From positions 1,550,001 to 1,614,000 of the forward strand of contig JAHEWK010000011.1 in assembly GCA_020740775.1 (NCBI GenBank): a stretch of DNA of 64,000 nucleotides. The letters run 5' to 3'. Shown here piece by piece: positions 25,001 through 35,490 of the stretch; position 1 is the first letter of the stretch; each line of letters starts with the position of its first letter. Source of the stretch: Ilyonectria destructans (lineage: Eukaryota; Ascomycota; Sordariomycetes; Hypocreales; Nectriaceae). The position numbers were made by a program, and so were the translations under genes. The notes under the pieces are model-generated. The model searched no databases. It saw nothing but the letters and a program-made list of their open reading frames with translations, and had not been told where the DNA came from.

Positions 25001-26476
25001 CAACGACTGCATCAAGCCCCCAGGTACGACGCCGGTGAATGATGAAAACGATGATGCCACCCGCCACCCCTCCACACCCACACCTCAGAGTGACAGCGGG
25101 CAGAAGGCTCCGAGGCTGAGGGATGGGATGCCTTCAAGTAATTTTTTTTTCTCTTCCTCGCCAGCTCGCGCCGAAGCGGCGGGCGCGGCGGCTTTGGCGG
25201 CCTGTTTTTAGTTTCTGTCATTCCCGCCGTGGACGCTGTCTTTTAGCTCCATTGAGACGGATGGATACCTTACCTTGCCCGTCTAGATGGGTCGGGTACC
25301 TAAAACCTCCACCGTCGCGATACCTAGGTAGGTAGCTTCTGGCCAGCTTGTTGCGCGGGTGCTTGGGTGCGGCAGATGCATGACAATATCTTGTAGTGCG
25401 TATGTGCGTATGTGCGCATGTATGGAGGTATCGTAGTTTCTTGTTTATCATCCTTGACCGTCCAACGGGACGAATAAAGCCACGAGCCAGCCACGAGACT
25501 GGACCACTCCCGTCCTGGGATCCAATGACCAGCTACTGCACTCCATGCTGGTCCTTACAAATACACCAAAACCTAAACTGCTCGGCCCTCTCGCACTCGT
25601 TCCCGTAGCCCGTCGCTGTCTACTGCTGTTCTTGGTGTTTTTTCCTCTTCTCTCATTACCATTACAAAGCTGCGTCAAGGTGCAGCGCACAGCAGCAAGG
25701 CGTCGGGTGCTAGACGACACAGTGGCTGTCGACTCCACCCTGCAGCGAGCCCAGAACCTCTCAGCTCAGTAGCTCAGTGACCTCACTGAAGCGGATCCAC
25801 TTCCAGGTTCCCTCACCCCGCCGGGCCACCTACCGCCAGGGAATCTCTCCCACTGACAATACCCACTGTCCACTGTCCGTCCGCTGTCAACCGCCCACTG
25901 GCACTGACACCTGCACTCCATTGCGCTCGCACTCTGCATTCCCACCAGCCAACTCTTCTGCCTCTTCCTCCTCCTCTTCCACTTCCGCTTCCGCATTTCT
26001 CCCAACTTCGTCCTCTTCTCTCGTCCAAACCCTCCCTCCCTCTTTCCTCCCTCTCCGGCTCTTCCGTCAGCCTCGCTTCCCATCGCACGCACTTTGTACG
26101 ACCGAGTCCCGCGCACGAACCCTCCTCAGCTCCGTCCTGAGACTCGTTAAACCCCGCACATCTGCCGCACGCAGGCCAGCTCGTGCCAGCCCGCCTCTTG
26201 AGCCCTGGTCTGCCAGCCCTGCTCGTCCTGGCTTCCTGACGACATCGGCCGCTCCGTCCTTTCAGTTCTTACAAATACGCCAGAAAATCCGAAAACGAAG
26301 CCTCCGACTGCGACGATTTCGACTACGGCGAGAAACAACCTCGACTACAGACTCTGGAGTATCAAGAGGAGAGGCGTCCTCCATCCGTCTCATCTAGCAC
26401 CACTGTAGAGAGCTCTGTCCCCCCCACCGTCTTCTCTCAAGTGGCTCGTCGCGCCCTAGCGACACCTTTTCCAGCC
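25001..26476 (+). promoter_or_regulatory. Long CT-rich leader of kinase gene
   Basis: From about 25540 the plus strand becomes pyrimidine-rich (many TCTTCC/CTCTTC tracts), as in transcribed leaders of fungal signalling genes. The kinase ATG is at 26477. Short upstream open frames are possible but none has protein-like content. A leader of several hundred nucleotides is inferred from composition only. Confidence 0.4.
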
Positions 26477-28736
26477 ATGTCGACCATTCAACAGCTCAAG
26501 AACTTCATCCGCCACGGTATGTAATATTTTTCTCCTTCTATTCAAACTGCGTACCGTCCTTCTTTCCATCCGTTGGGCGACAATGTGTGCGACCTGACTA
26601 ACAAGTATCACAGGCAAGCAAGCCCGTGCCGCCGAAGACCAGTCGCGAAAGAATGAGGCCGCTCCTCAGCAAGCTGCCCAACCCGTCCACCACCATAGCG
26701 CGCCGGAAGGCCACCACGCTCCCGCTCAAGCCGACCCTTATTCGGAAGCTCCAATCGAGGGCCATGGCAAGTCCACAAAAGCCAAGCGTGTCGATGACGC
26801 CAACCTCGCCAAGATCGTCGCCGAGGAAAACGCGAGCAAGAGCAAGTTCCCACGATACCCGGGCCTCGAGCGATGGGAGCTGGTCGCCAAGATGGGCGAT
26901 GGCGCTTTCAGCAACGTCTACCGCGCCCGTGACACCACGGGTGATAGAGGCGAGGTCGCTATTAAGGTCGTCCGCAAATACGAAATGAACAGCATGCAGG
27001 TGAGTTTGTTTGGGCCGTTGTGTCAACACTGCTCGTCTCATTTTGTTTTCTGTCATCGCTCGCATTATCTCTTCTTTCCGTCCCCATTTACCAACACACG
27101 GGGTTGCCCCCTTCTTAGGGAAACAACCATTTACATCCGGATTTCAAAAAGGTCCCGAAGGCTGCAGAGGTGCGACAATATTTTCCTTAGTCTGCGTCTC
27201 CTTATTTTGTGTGATTCTTTTGCCGCGCTCGCCGGTTTTGTCGAGTTACAGGATAGCCTGCATACTCGCGGTTAGGCGAAGCAACGTACTGACTCGAACG
27301 CAGCGATCAAACATCTTGAAGGAGGTCCAGATTATGCGCCAGCTTGACCACCCCAACATCATCAAACTCGTCGATTTCTCCGAGTCCCGACAATACTACT
27401 ACATCATCCTCGAGCTGGCCCCTGGTGGCGAGCTCTTCCACCAGATTGTCCGCTTGACCTATTTCAGCGAGGAGCTCTCCCGACACGTCATTGTCCAAGT
27501 CGCCAAGGCTCTCGAGTATTTGCACGAGGAGAGAGGTGTTGTTCATCGGTGAGTTCATTTCCCTAAAGCCTGGATGCCGCAAGGCTATGCAGATCCTAGG
27601 TGTCGATGATGCCCCTCCTGACGTCATTTCGCCCCTGTATCTCACAGCGACGGCTTCTGACCCTTGCCAGTGACATCAAACCCGAAAACATCCTGTACAA
27701 CCCCATTCCATTCGTGGCTTCTAAGAACCCCAAACCGACACAGCCTGGCGATGAAGACAAAGCAGACGAGGGTGAGTTCATGCCCGGCCAGGGCGCCGGT
27801 GGCATTGGTCAGATCAAGATTGCCGACTTTGGCCTGTCCAAGATTGTGTGGGACAACCAGACCATGACCCCCTGTGGCACTGTTGGGTATACGGCGCCCG
27901 AGATTGTCAAGGACGAGCGGTACTCCAAGTCGGTTGATATGTGGGCACTTGGCTGTGTCCTGTACACCCTTCTCTGTGGCTTCCCTCCCTTCTATGACGA
28001 GAGCATTGAGGTGCTTACCGAGAAGGTCGCCAAGGGCCAGTACACATTCTTGTCTCCGTGGTGGGATGACATTTCCAAGTCGGCCCAGGATCTCATCAGC
28101 CACCTGCTGACGGTTGATCCCGAGAAGCGGTACACGATTGGAGAGTTTCTGGCTCACCCGTGGGTCCAAGGCAATGGTCCTACCCCCCGCGAGGAGATGA
28201 AGAAGCCCGACGTCATGATCCGGGCCTTTGATCCTGCGAAGTTCGAGGAGCCAGGCAAGCGCTATGATTTCCGATCACCTGGAGCTGTCAACCTGCGCGA
28301 GGTCTTCGATGTCAGCTACGCTGTGCATCGCCAAGAGGAGGAGGGCAAGCGAAGAGCGGCGGTGGGTGCCAAGGGTGGGCCTGCAAGGTTCCTCGGCGGC
28401 CTCAACGAGGAGGACGAGGAGGAGACGGAGGATGAAGATCGCATGCAGATCGATGGCCAAGACCCTAATGCTGGGGCAAAGCCCAACGCAGCCACTCACG
28501 CACTTGAGCAGAGCATGCGAAAAACCAACATCCGGGATCAAGACAACGAGACTCGGGGCCGAGAACGCGAACGCACGACTGACAGGGGTTACGGTCAACA
28601 CTCTGCGGCCGTGACGGCAGCGGCCCGGCAGCAGGTGAAGGACCGCAACCGTGGCCGAGGTGCCTTCGAGCTCAACTTGGATAACGCCACGCTATTGGGC
28701 AAGCGTAACAAGAAGATACCTATCATGGGGGTGTAG
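26477..28736 (+). CDS. srk1: CAMK-type kinase, Rck2/Srk1-like
   Basis: A 578-aa Ser/Thr kinase in four exons (26477-26516, 26614-26999, 27304-27548 and 27671-28736). The kinase domain starts near residue 95 with the glycine loop GDGAFSNVY. VAIKVVRK carries the ATP-binding Lys, HRDIKPEN the catalytic loop, DFGLSK the Mg-binding Asp, and GTVGYTAPE the activation segment; DMWALGC and the C-lobe follow. An insert rich in Pro/Gly/Asp (about 40 residues) lies between the catalytic loop and DFG. The order, the short MSTIQQLKNFIRHGK leader and the C-terminal tail ending NATLLGKRNKK match fungal MAPK-activated kinases of the Rck2/Srk1/Cmk3 group, which act below Hog1/Sty1 in stress and translation control. 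Intron 2 is unusually long (304 nt). Confidence 0.88.
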
Positions 28737-29654
28737 GAGCCCAGTGATGTAGATTCGACGAATATTACAACTGTCATGGGGCAGAACGCTGTTGACGGGG
28801 CACCACCACCACCACCAAAAATCCCATCCCTCAGTCGGCATTTCACGGATGAGCTTCAGTTTGTACTGGATGATGACATATGACGGATAACACTTGCGGG
28901 CTAGTCATCTCCACTAGGCCACAGTTTCTCATTCTCGACCAAGTGGGGGCTTTTGGCTGAGCAATAATCTGTCAGCGGGTGTTACGGCAAACGCATTCGG
29001 GTGTATGGAGTACTAGGCAACACAGGTTGGGCATCCCATGTCCAAGGGGATCTTACGACTTTTCGTGTCAATTGTTCAATGTATCTTTGTTCAGGAGCTG
29101 AGGTAACCCGCTTTGGGGGCTCTTGTTTTGATTCTGTTCTTGTGCCATGGAGAGAGAAGGGGGGTGGCAAGATGATTTGGGAAACATTATCCATCCATGG
29201 GCTGGGAGTTATTGGGAAATATTGAAACGCTTTTCGATCCGATGTGTGAGGATGAGGGGCTCGTCTATTTCAGCCTCAATCCCACTTGTCCGTCCCTAGT
29301 CGTAACAATGATCAGGATGATCCCTTCCGAGCATGTTTCGTGACAACCCGTGAGCGTTCCACTCCACAAGAATCATGCACCCAGACGGGTAGGCGTCTTT
29401 TGTCACTAAATCGGGAGTTTCCCATTGTAGCACTTAGCATAGCGAAACAGGCATATGGCTCTAAGAAACCTATATATAAGCACTCGTATGAGGGGGCTGT
29501 CGTTTATTTCTTATCGTCTTTTGTTAAGAGCATAGGCTACTGTGGCGGTGCCAGAAATGCACATATTTGATCCGTGTCAGGAGTACAAATAACTTTATCC
29601 AGTACCCAAAATAACATTATTCAAAAGATTCACGCCATCTACCTCAAGGAGTGT
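28737..29654. other. Convergent spacer
   Basis: Downstream flanks of the kinase (+) and the large minus-strand gene. No supported gene. A (CCA)n tract lies near 28801-28818. Confidence 0.4.
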
Positions 29655-32164
29655 CTATTTCTGCCGCAACACAAACATACCCCCAGACCATCCGTAGGCC
29701 CGGGTAAGCCTCCGTCCAAATCGTCTCGCAACCTCAAATGCCATCTTGCCCTTCGGATGAGGTTCACGAAAGTGTATGCTTCGTTCGACATCCAACTTGG
29801 TCGGGGAGAACTGCCAGACGAACCCATACAACTTCTCAGCTTTGAATCCAGTCGAAGCCATGGCGTGAAGGAAGTCATTCCATGACACTTCGCCTGGCGA
29901 TGACGTTACTGCCGGGTTGAAAAAGAGGGCGCGGAAGACCTTTAGTGAGCGGGCGTCAACGGAGAAGGTCGGCTGATGGTCAATTTGTGCGATTTCGGGT
30001 GTTTCAGTCAAGCCATCTTCTGGTTTGGATGGCGTCCCTTTGTCTCTGTCTTTGTCTTTGGTTGCGCAGTATCGCCAGGAGTACTCAAAGGGCGACAGAA
30101 CTGGGCCGAGAAAGGCTGGACAAGGGCCTCGATATCGGGAGCTGCGACTTGCTTGTCTTTGGCAACTGTTGCCGTTTCAACCCACTCCGGAGTCCTCTGC
30201 AACATGCGCGGCTGTGAAAGAAGGTGCTGAACCGCTGTTCGATCTAGCTGGACTTGCTTCGTAGCGAAGATTCCGTCAACGTTGGCCCACACGTCGTCCA
30301 GTTTGGCCTCGGCTCGTCGTAGGGCATCCACATTCTCCCTCGTCCGGCGCTTACCAAAAGGATAGGTGAATTTTCCACCAGATGGATCACTCAGCTTGGC
30401 GAAATTGTTCAGGTTTTGCTCCTCGAGGGCAGAAAACATCTGGCACCATGGCTCAGAGAGTTGCATAAAGCCTTGGTCGATCTCGTCTCCCCGGTCCTGA
30501 AAAGCCTGATCAAAGTCCAAAGCCCATGGGTGGTAGAGATCTAGCTGTCTCAAACATTGAAAGATGATAGAAACGTCACTGATGAATTTGGAGACGGGGC
30601 TAGATATAAGGGCCTGCGCCTGTGGCTCTGCTTGTATCAGACGCTCAAGCTCGTCGACTATCAGTGGTTGGCTCGTCGAGAACAGCCGATCGTCAAACTC
30701 CCACAGCGTACGTAGGAGCCAGGTGAGGTGTTCCTCGACCTTTGTCATTTTTCCCGCAGTTCGGGGTCTGACTGCTATCTTCGTCTTGCCATCACTCGGC
30801 TCGCGCACATAGAACTTACGCATTGGCGGCGAAGCCATGACGCATGATTTGAGATTGCCTAATAGGCCACGTGAACCTCGGATGAGGTAGTGACGGAACT
30901 TGAGAAGAGCATCCAAGTACTCCTCTGGCAAGTCTTTCAAGGGCGATATTTCCTTGGCGTATTTTTGCTGAAGCCGCTGGAGCTTCTGCACTTGCTTGTG
31001 AAATTCGGAAAATAGTTCAAGGGGCAAGTAAGTGTCAGTGAGAACATTGCCTATGATGCGAGACCAGAAGGTAGCCTCACAGCCTTTCCTGACAACATGA
31101 TGGGACTGACCCAAGGTGTCCCGCATCGTCTCTTGCTGATGTTCCTTTATTTGCAGAAGCTGTTGCGCAAAGTATGACGGATCTTCTCGAAGGATCCAAA
31201 GCTTATCTTCTGCAGCTGACGCTCTGGCTCCCAGAAGCGACTCCATTCGACCCAAGTCAAGCTGTGCTGGAACCCGATATGGCGCCTCGGCTGCCAACAC
31301 GGCCATGGATTCAAATCCAGAAGCGTCACTCTCTGATCTCATCCGTGGCTCTGGCTGGACAGGAAACTCATCGCTGGTGAGTTTTTCCGCCGATATTTCG
31401 TGGAGAAGCTCCTGACAGCACTCCACGAGAAAAATCAACACTCGTTCTTGTGCTTCGAGGATAAGCAGGGCCTCTCCAGGAAGGAATTCTGGATGAGTAT
31501 GGATCCAATCACAGGCATCAGGATGAGTATCCCAACCCAACAACTCGCCATAATCCTCTTCGGAGGTGGCCCTGTCGAGGACCATGGTGTCTTCATTGAG
31601 AGAAATAGCGACTATTGCCATGCTCACTTTGCCGAGGCGCATTGCATTGTAGTCGACACCCACGAACGCGGCCGGGGGAGTACGGCCTCTTGCGTTGAGC
31701 AACAAGGGTAGTGGTTTAGTCTGCGATAGGTCTTCCTGGTTGATATAGGGCCATATGTATGCACCCCTATGCTTGGTACCGCTCTTTCGCTGCTTTGGCG
31801 ACTCTTTGCGGAACGCCTCGAGATCGGGACGATGCGAGACTGGCATATCCGGCCAGGCCTTGAGGAGAATGCGAAGCCTCTGCGATCGAGTTTTCTTGAG
31901 CCATCGCTTTTGAAGGGTGGCCTCATGACGCTCGAGGATCTTGTTCAATGTTCGGTATGTGTAGAAGATCTTGCTTGACCGTTCCTTTGCCTCTTCTCGG
32001 ACTTCAGCTGGAGAGGGACATTTTGGTCTACTCCCGCCCATGGCCTCGATGACGGCCGGGTCGCTCCAATCGATCCCGATCATATCGGCAAATCCACCAC
32101 CATATCCGTATGAATCGAGGCCGAAAGGACCGAATTGATGGTTAAGTCGAAGCTCCATTGTCAT
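29655..32164 (-). CDS. Large uncharacterised protein, frame broken near 3' end
   Basis: A first frame (32164-30008) encodes 718 aa of convincing protein sequence: DMIGIDWSDPAVIEAMGG at the start, then ERHEATLQKRWLKKT, PDLEAFRKESP, YIWPYINQEDLSQTKPLPLLLNARG and a long helical middle. A second frame (down to 29655) carries about 100 more residues that plainly belong to it (SLKVFRALFFNPA, HAMASTGFKAEKLYG, EPHPKGKMAFEVARRFGRRL). The switch occurs at about 30020-30084. Either a 65-nt phase-1 intron with a weak GTACTC donor (30020-30084) joins them, or a one-base frameshift in the AAGACAAAGACAGAGA-like tract breaks the gene. I recognise the layout as an uncharacterised family found in filamentous fungi, but not its function. 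Confidence 0.75.
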
Positions 32165-32467
32165 AGTGCATGTGGTGCTGTTGTAACTCTTGACCGCATC
32201 CCGCAGGTTTGCAGGGCGGCAGGGCGGCGAGGCTGGCGGACCGGGACAACAGAATGCCCGGGAGGAAAGAGAGATTTACTAGAAGATTCTACCCAATTGT
32301 GTGTTTATCAAGATCAGGAGAGGAATAATTGAACATGGAGATTCTTGATTTGGTCATGCTCGTACACTAGCAGAGAGGAAGAGATATTCAAACCGGAGAG
32401 GGAACAGCAATACGATGGAAGCGGGAATGATACTCTACAAATGACATGAAGCTTCTTACGCCGAATT
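32165..32467. other. Short spacer
   Basis: About 300 nt between two minus-strand genes, including the upstream region of the large gene. Nothing distinctive was seen. Confidence 0.35.
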
Positions 32468-33079
32468 TCATTCCTCATCGTCGTCATAATCTTCCTCGTC
32501 AGTTGTGATGTGGTCTGCATTGTCACTCCCTGAGCCAGGACCATCACCCGTGGCCTTCTTAGGCCGGTCAGGGTGAGCTTCATGATTGCCCTTGGTGCAA
32601 CCCGAAGCATCACCGGCCTTATCGCAGCACGTCCACATGAACCCCTCGGGGTACTCTTCTCGATTCTCTGGCGTATCCCAAGGCCCGTGTGTTTTTTCTT
32701 CCCAGTCAGCTCATGTGTCTGACTCGTTATCTTGTTCGATATCTCCTACTCCGACGCGGTCACGTTAGCGGTCAATATCCCAACCCCACCGACAGCTTAT
32801 GTGGGGAGTAAACCCACCGGGATGGTATCGACAGGCCCTTCCCACGTTATCCTCCTTGTAAAACGGGGAATCGCACTGCACGCAGATGCATAGGTCGCCT
32901 GCAGCCTTGCGTTTGAGCCCGGTAGCCTCGCTGTTGAGCGACTGCACCGCGGCATAGTGCTTCAGCGCGCGCTGGCGCACCGCCCTATCGTCGCAAAGGG
33001 CCAGCAGGATGGCGCGGATTTGGTGTTCCGGCGCGCCCATCATCCGGTCGAGGGTCGCTGGAGACATTCCGGAATTCAT
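32468..33079 (-). CDS. Cys/His-rich small protein, possible nonsense codon
   Basis: Exon 1 is 33079-32818 and encodes MNSGMSPATLDRMMG..., ending in a metal-site-like ICVQCDSPFYKEDN...CRYHPG. A second coding stretch ends at 32468: WEEKTHGPWDTPENREEYPE, then GFMWTCCDKAGDASGCTKGNHEAH, then an acidic tail DDDEE. With the standard 62-nt intron (32756-32817, CTAAC branch, TAG acceptor) the frame runs into TGA at about 32711-32713, where TGG (Trp, in a WADW-like context) would be expected. With a downstream AG acceptor (108-nt intron 32710-32817) an intact 167-aa protein results. Paired Cys and His suggest zinc binding. It is either a recent nonsense allele or a gene relying on a distal acceptor. 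Confidence 0.6.
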
Positions 33080-34087
33080 TTTATTGACGCGGGATAATTC
33101 GGGAGTTGCTGGGAACGATTGTGGATTTGTTTAATATTCTGGGTTGGTTGTGAGTGCAGGCTGGCTGGCTTGTTCTCGCGACTTAGCCCTGGTTTGGGAA
33201 CAAACGGGACGGCGCATCATACCCACATAAGCCACATATCTACCCCATGGATACATGGGTGTATCCTGGTCGCAGACACGAGATGATTGAGACTACCCAC
33301 CTTATTTCTGCTCTTGTTCTTCCTGTAAACTTTTGGCGAGTACATAGTAAAGTGAATCGCATCTGATCCTGTTCCTGGGACTAAAGCTTGCGGAGGTAGT
33401 GGTTTGGTGTGAATCACCACCCGCACACCGTGACTCGCCGGCAGCATCTTACTCACCACGCTCAATATACAACCCAAGTCACCGCGCATTCAAGCTGATT
33501 ATCACTTTCATATTAGACAAGAGGCACAATAATCCCATGTGATGTATGTAGTATTATGGCCTACCATTAACACAGCTGGCAAACGCACACCGACCCAGTC
33601 TGGCGAACACCTCCTCCTGCATCTTCCCCACAAGCAGCGTCACCCAGGGTCCCAATCCTACTAGCAGGGCTAGTTGGATATCCCACTTCTTCACAAGGGT
33701 CATTACTTCAAACTTGTTTGCCTACTGCGCGGCTAAGGCAGGCGAGTTTGGATACGCGACGGGCCGGCAGCTAGTTAACCCCCACAGCGAACGGCCGGAA
33801 TCAGCTGAACAACACGCCGGGCCCACCATTGCTGCATGTTCAGGAACATGAGCCTTTGTTCGGCCTTCTTACACCTGAGTTCACCGTACACTCGAGGACC
33901 TGGTGCATAAATCTCGAGTAGGTCTCTGTCTAGACAACTCTCTCCTCAACACCTCAACACCATCACAATACTACCCTCAACTCAACACCATCGCAACACT
34001 ACCCTCAGCACCATCACAACACCATCTCAACACATCTCAACAATCATCCAGCTTACACTTCAGCTTCCCTCAAAGTAACTTCTCACG
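33080..34087 (+). promoter_or_regulatory. Upstream region of cutinase gene
   Basis: About 1 kb without a supported gene. The last 150 nt before the cutinase ATG are a CA-rich leader made of repeated CTCAACACCATCACAA-like units (about 33945-34055). It also covers the upstream side of the minus-strand Cys/His gene. Confidence 0.45.
33945..34055 (+). repeat. Imperfect CTCAACACCATC tandem repeat in leader
   Basis: Imperfect tandem copies of a CTCAACACCATCACAA-like unit, purine-poor and without G-rich structure, lie just upstream of the cutinase start codon. They are probably transcribed as an unstructured 5' leader. Confidence 0.6.
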
Positions 34088-34928
34088 ATGTACTCGATTC
34101 TCGCTGGTGCCACACTCCTTGCCGCCTTGGCCACTGCCAAGAGCACCCCAGGTCCCGGAGACATGAACTGTCCCTCTGGGGTGCACGTCATTGTCTCCCG
34201 GGCCAGCCAGGAAGCTCCTGGCCCCGGAATCATGGGCCAGGTTGCCAGCAAGGTCCTCGAGCGCATCCCGGGATCCGACATGGAGTCCCTCGACTACCCG
34301 GCTCTGCTGGACCCCTATGTTCCGTCTCAGACGGCTGGAGTCGCCAACCTGACCAAACTGATCCAGCAGTATTCCGAGAAGTGCCCTCGCACCAAGATGG
34401 TTCTGATGGGGTATTCTCAGGTAGGTTGAAGCACCCTCTTGATCTAAAATTTGGAAGATACTGACAAGTGTAGGGCGCTCACGTCACCTCTGATGTCTTG
34501 TGCGGCACTAGCGAAACTGGGTTCCCTGCCACGAAGCCCCAGCGATCGACCGTAACTGATAAGAGTAAGTCCGAATGAATATCTTGGAATCGATCACTTA
34601 GCTAACTTGAATAGTCGCTGCGGTTGTCTTGATGGGCGACCCGAGTTTCACTGCCGGTCAGCCATTCAACGTTGGAACCAGCCATGGCAGTGGTGTAAGT
34701 ACCCCTTCCGCTCTCTCTATTTCTCAATACTAACTAGGTTATTAGATGTTCCCTCGCCTGAACCCTGATGGCTGCAAGTGTGTCGATCACAAGATGATGT
34801 CTATCTGCGATGCAGGAGACATGTTCTGTGAGGAAGGTGGCAACAGTCTTGCCGTCCACATGAGCTATGTCATCAACTGGGGCGATGCCGCGGTTGATTT
34901 CGTCCTCTCCATGATTCACTCGTACTAA
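34088..34928 (+). CDS. Cutinase (CE5 family), secreted
   Basis: A 228-aa secreted serine esterase in four exons (34088-34420, 34474-34564, 34615-34694 and 34746-34928), with introns of 50-53 nt. A signal peptide (LAGATLLAALATAKS) precedes the mature chain. The nucleophile Ser110 lies in MGYSQG at the end of exon 1. The Asp and His of the triad are in CVDHKMMSICDAGDMFC and AVHMSYV; Cys residues are placed for the two cutinase disulfides. Family members hydrolyse cutin or acetylated xylan; the short substrate-facing loops here do not decide which. It has a long repeated leader and its own promoter, and no neighbouring wall-degrading gene. Confidence 0.9.
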
Positions 34929-35490
34929 AATACGGCAACTTTCTGGACTACTAACTTTAGTTGAGCCATGTGGCGGGTTACTTTGTGTTCTAGTTGGCTG
35001 TGGTCGTTCGGCGATGCTGAGGACGATTCTGGAATAGTCACGGGGAAGACCAAGGTTGAATAATGCCACTCATCCAAACAAGAGATTTCAGGATGTAACT
35101 TAGAGAGCTTAAGTCGTCGTTGGTACCAGACAGATAATTCACGTACATGAAAATTCCCGGCCATGTTACACTGGCAAGGTCATGAGAACTTCACGTCGTT
35201 CAGTGCAAGACATTGAAGTCAGGGCCACGTGTTCGTGCAATGGATTGTCTGCATGTGCTCCCTTTATTGAAACATGTGTCACCAGCTAAGTTGGAGTGGT
35301 ATTGAGTGCAATTGAAATTTGTGCTTCTAAAGTAATAACAGGGTTGAAATGGAGAGATAATAGTACAAGAACTGAGTCGTAAGGGTATCGTTAGGTTGAA
35401 TCAAACATGGCTCTCTCCATGTCTTCTATCCACACATACTTATTAAACATTGATCATCAACCGTGTAAAACGAACGCCTCTTTATTTGGG
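34929..35490. other. Convergent spacer
   Basis: Downstream flanks of the cutinase (+) and the repeat-tailed protein gene (-). No supported gene. Confidence 0.4.
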
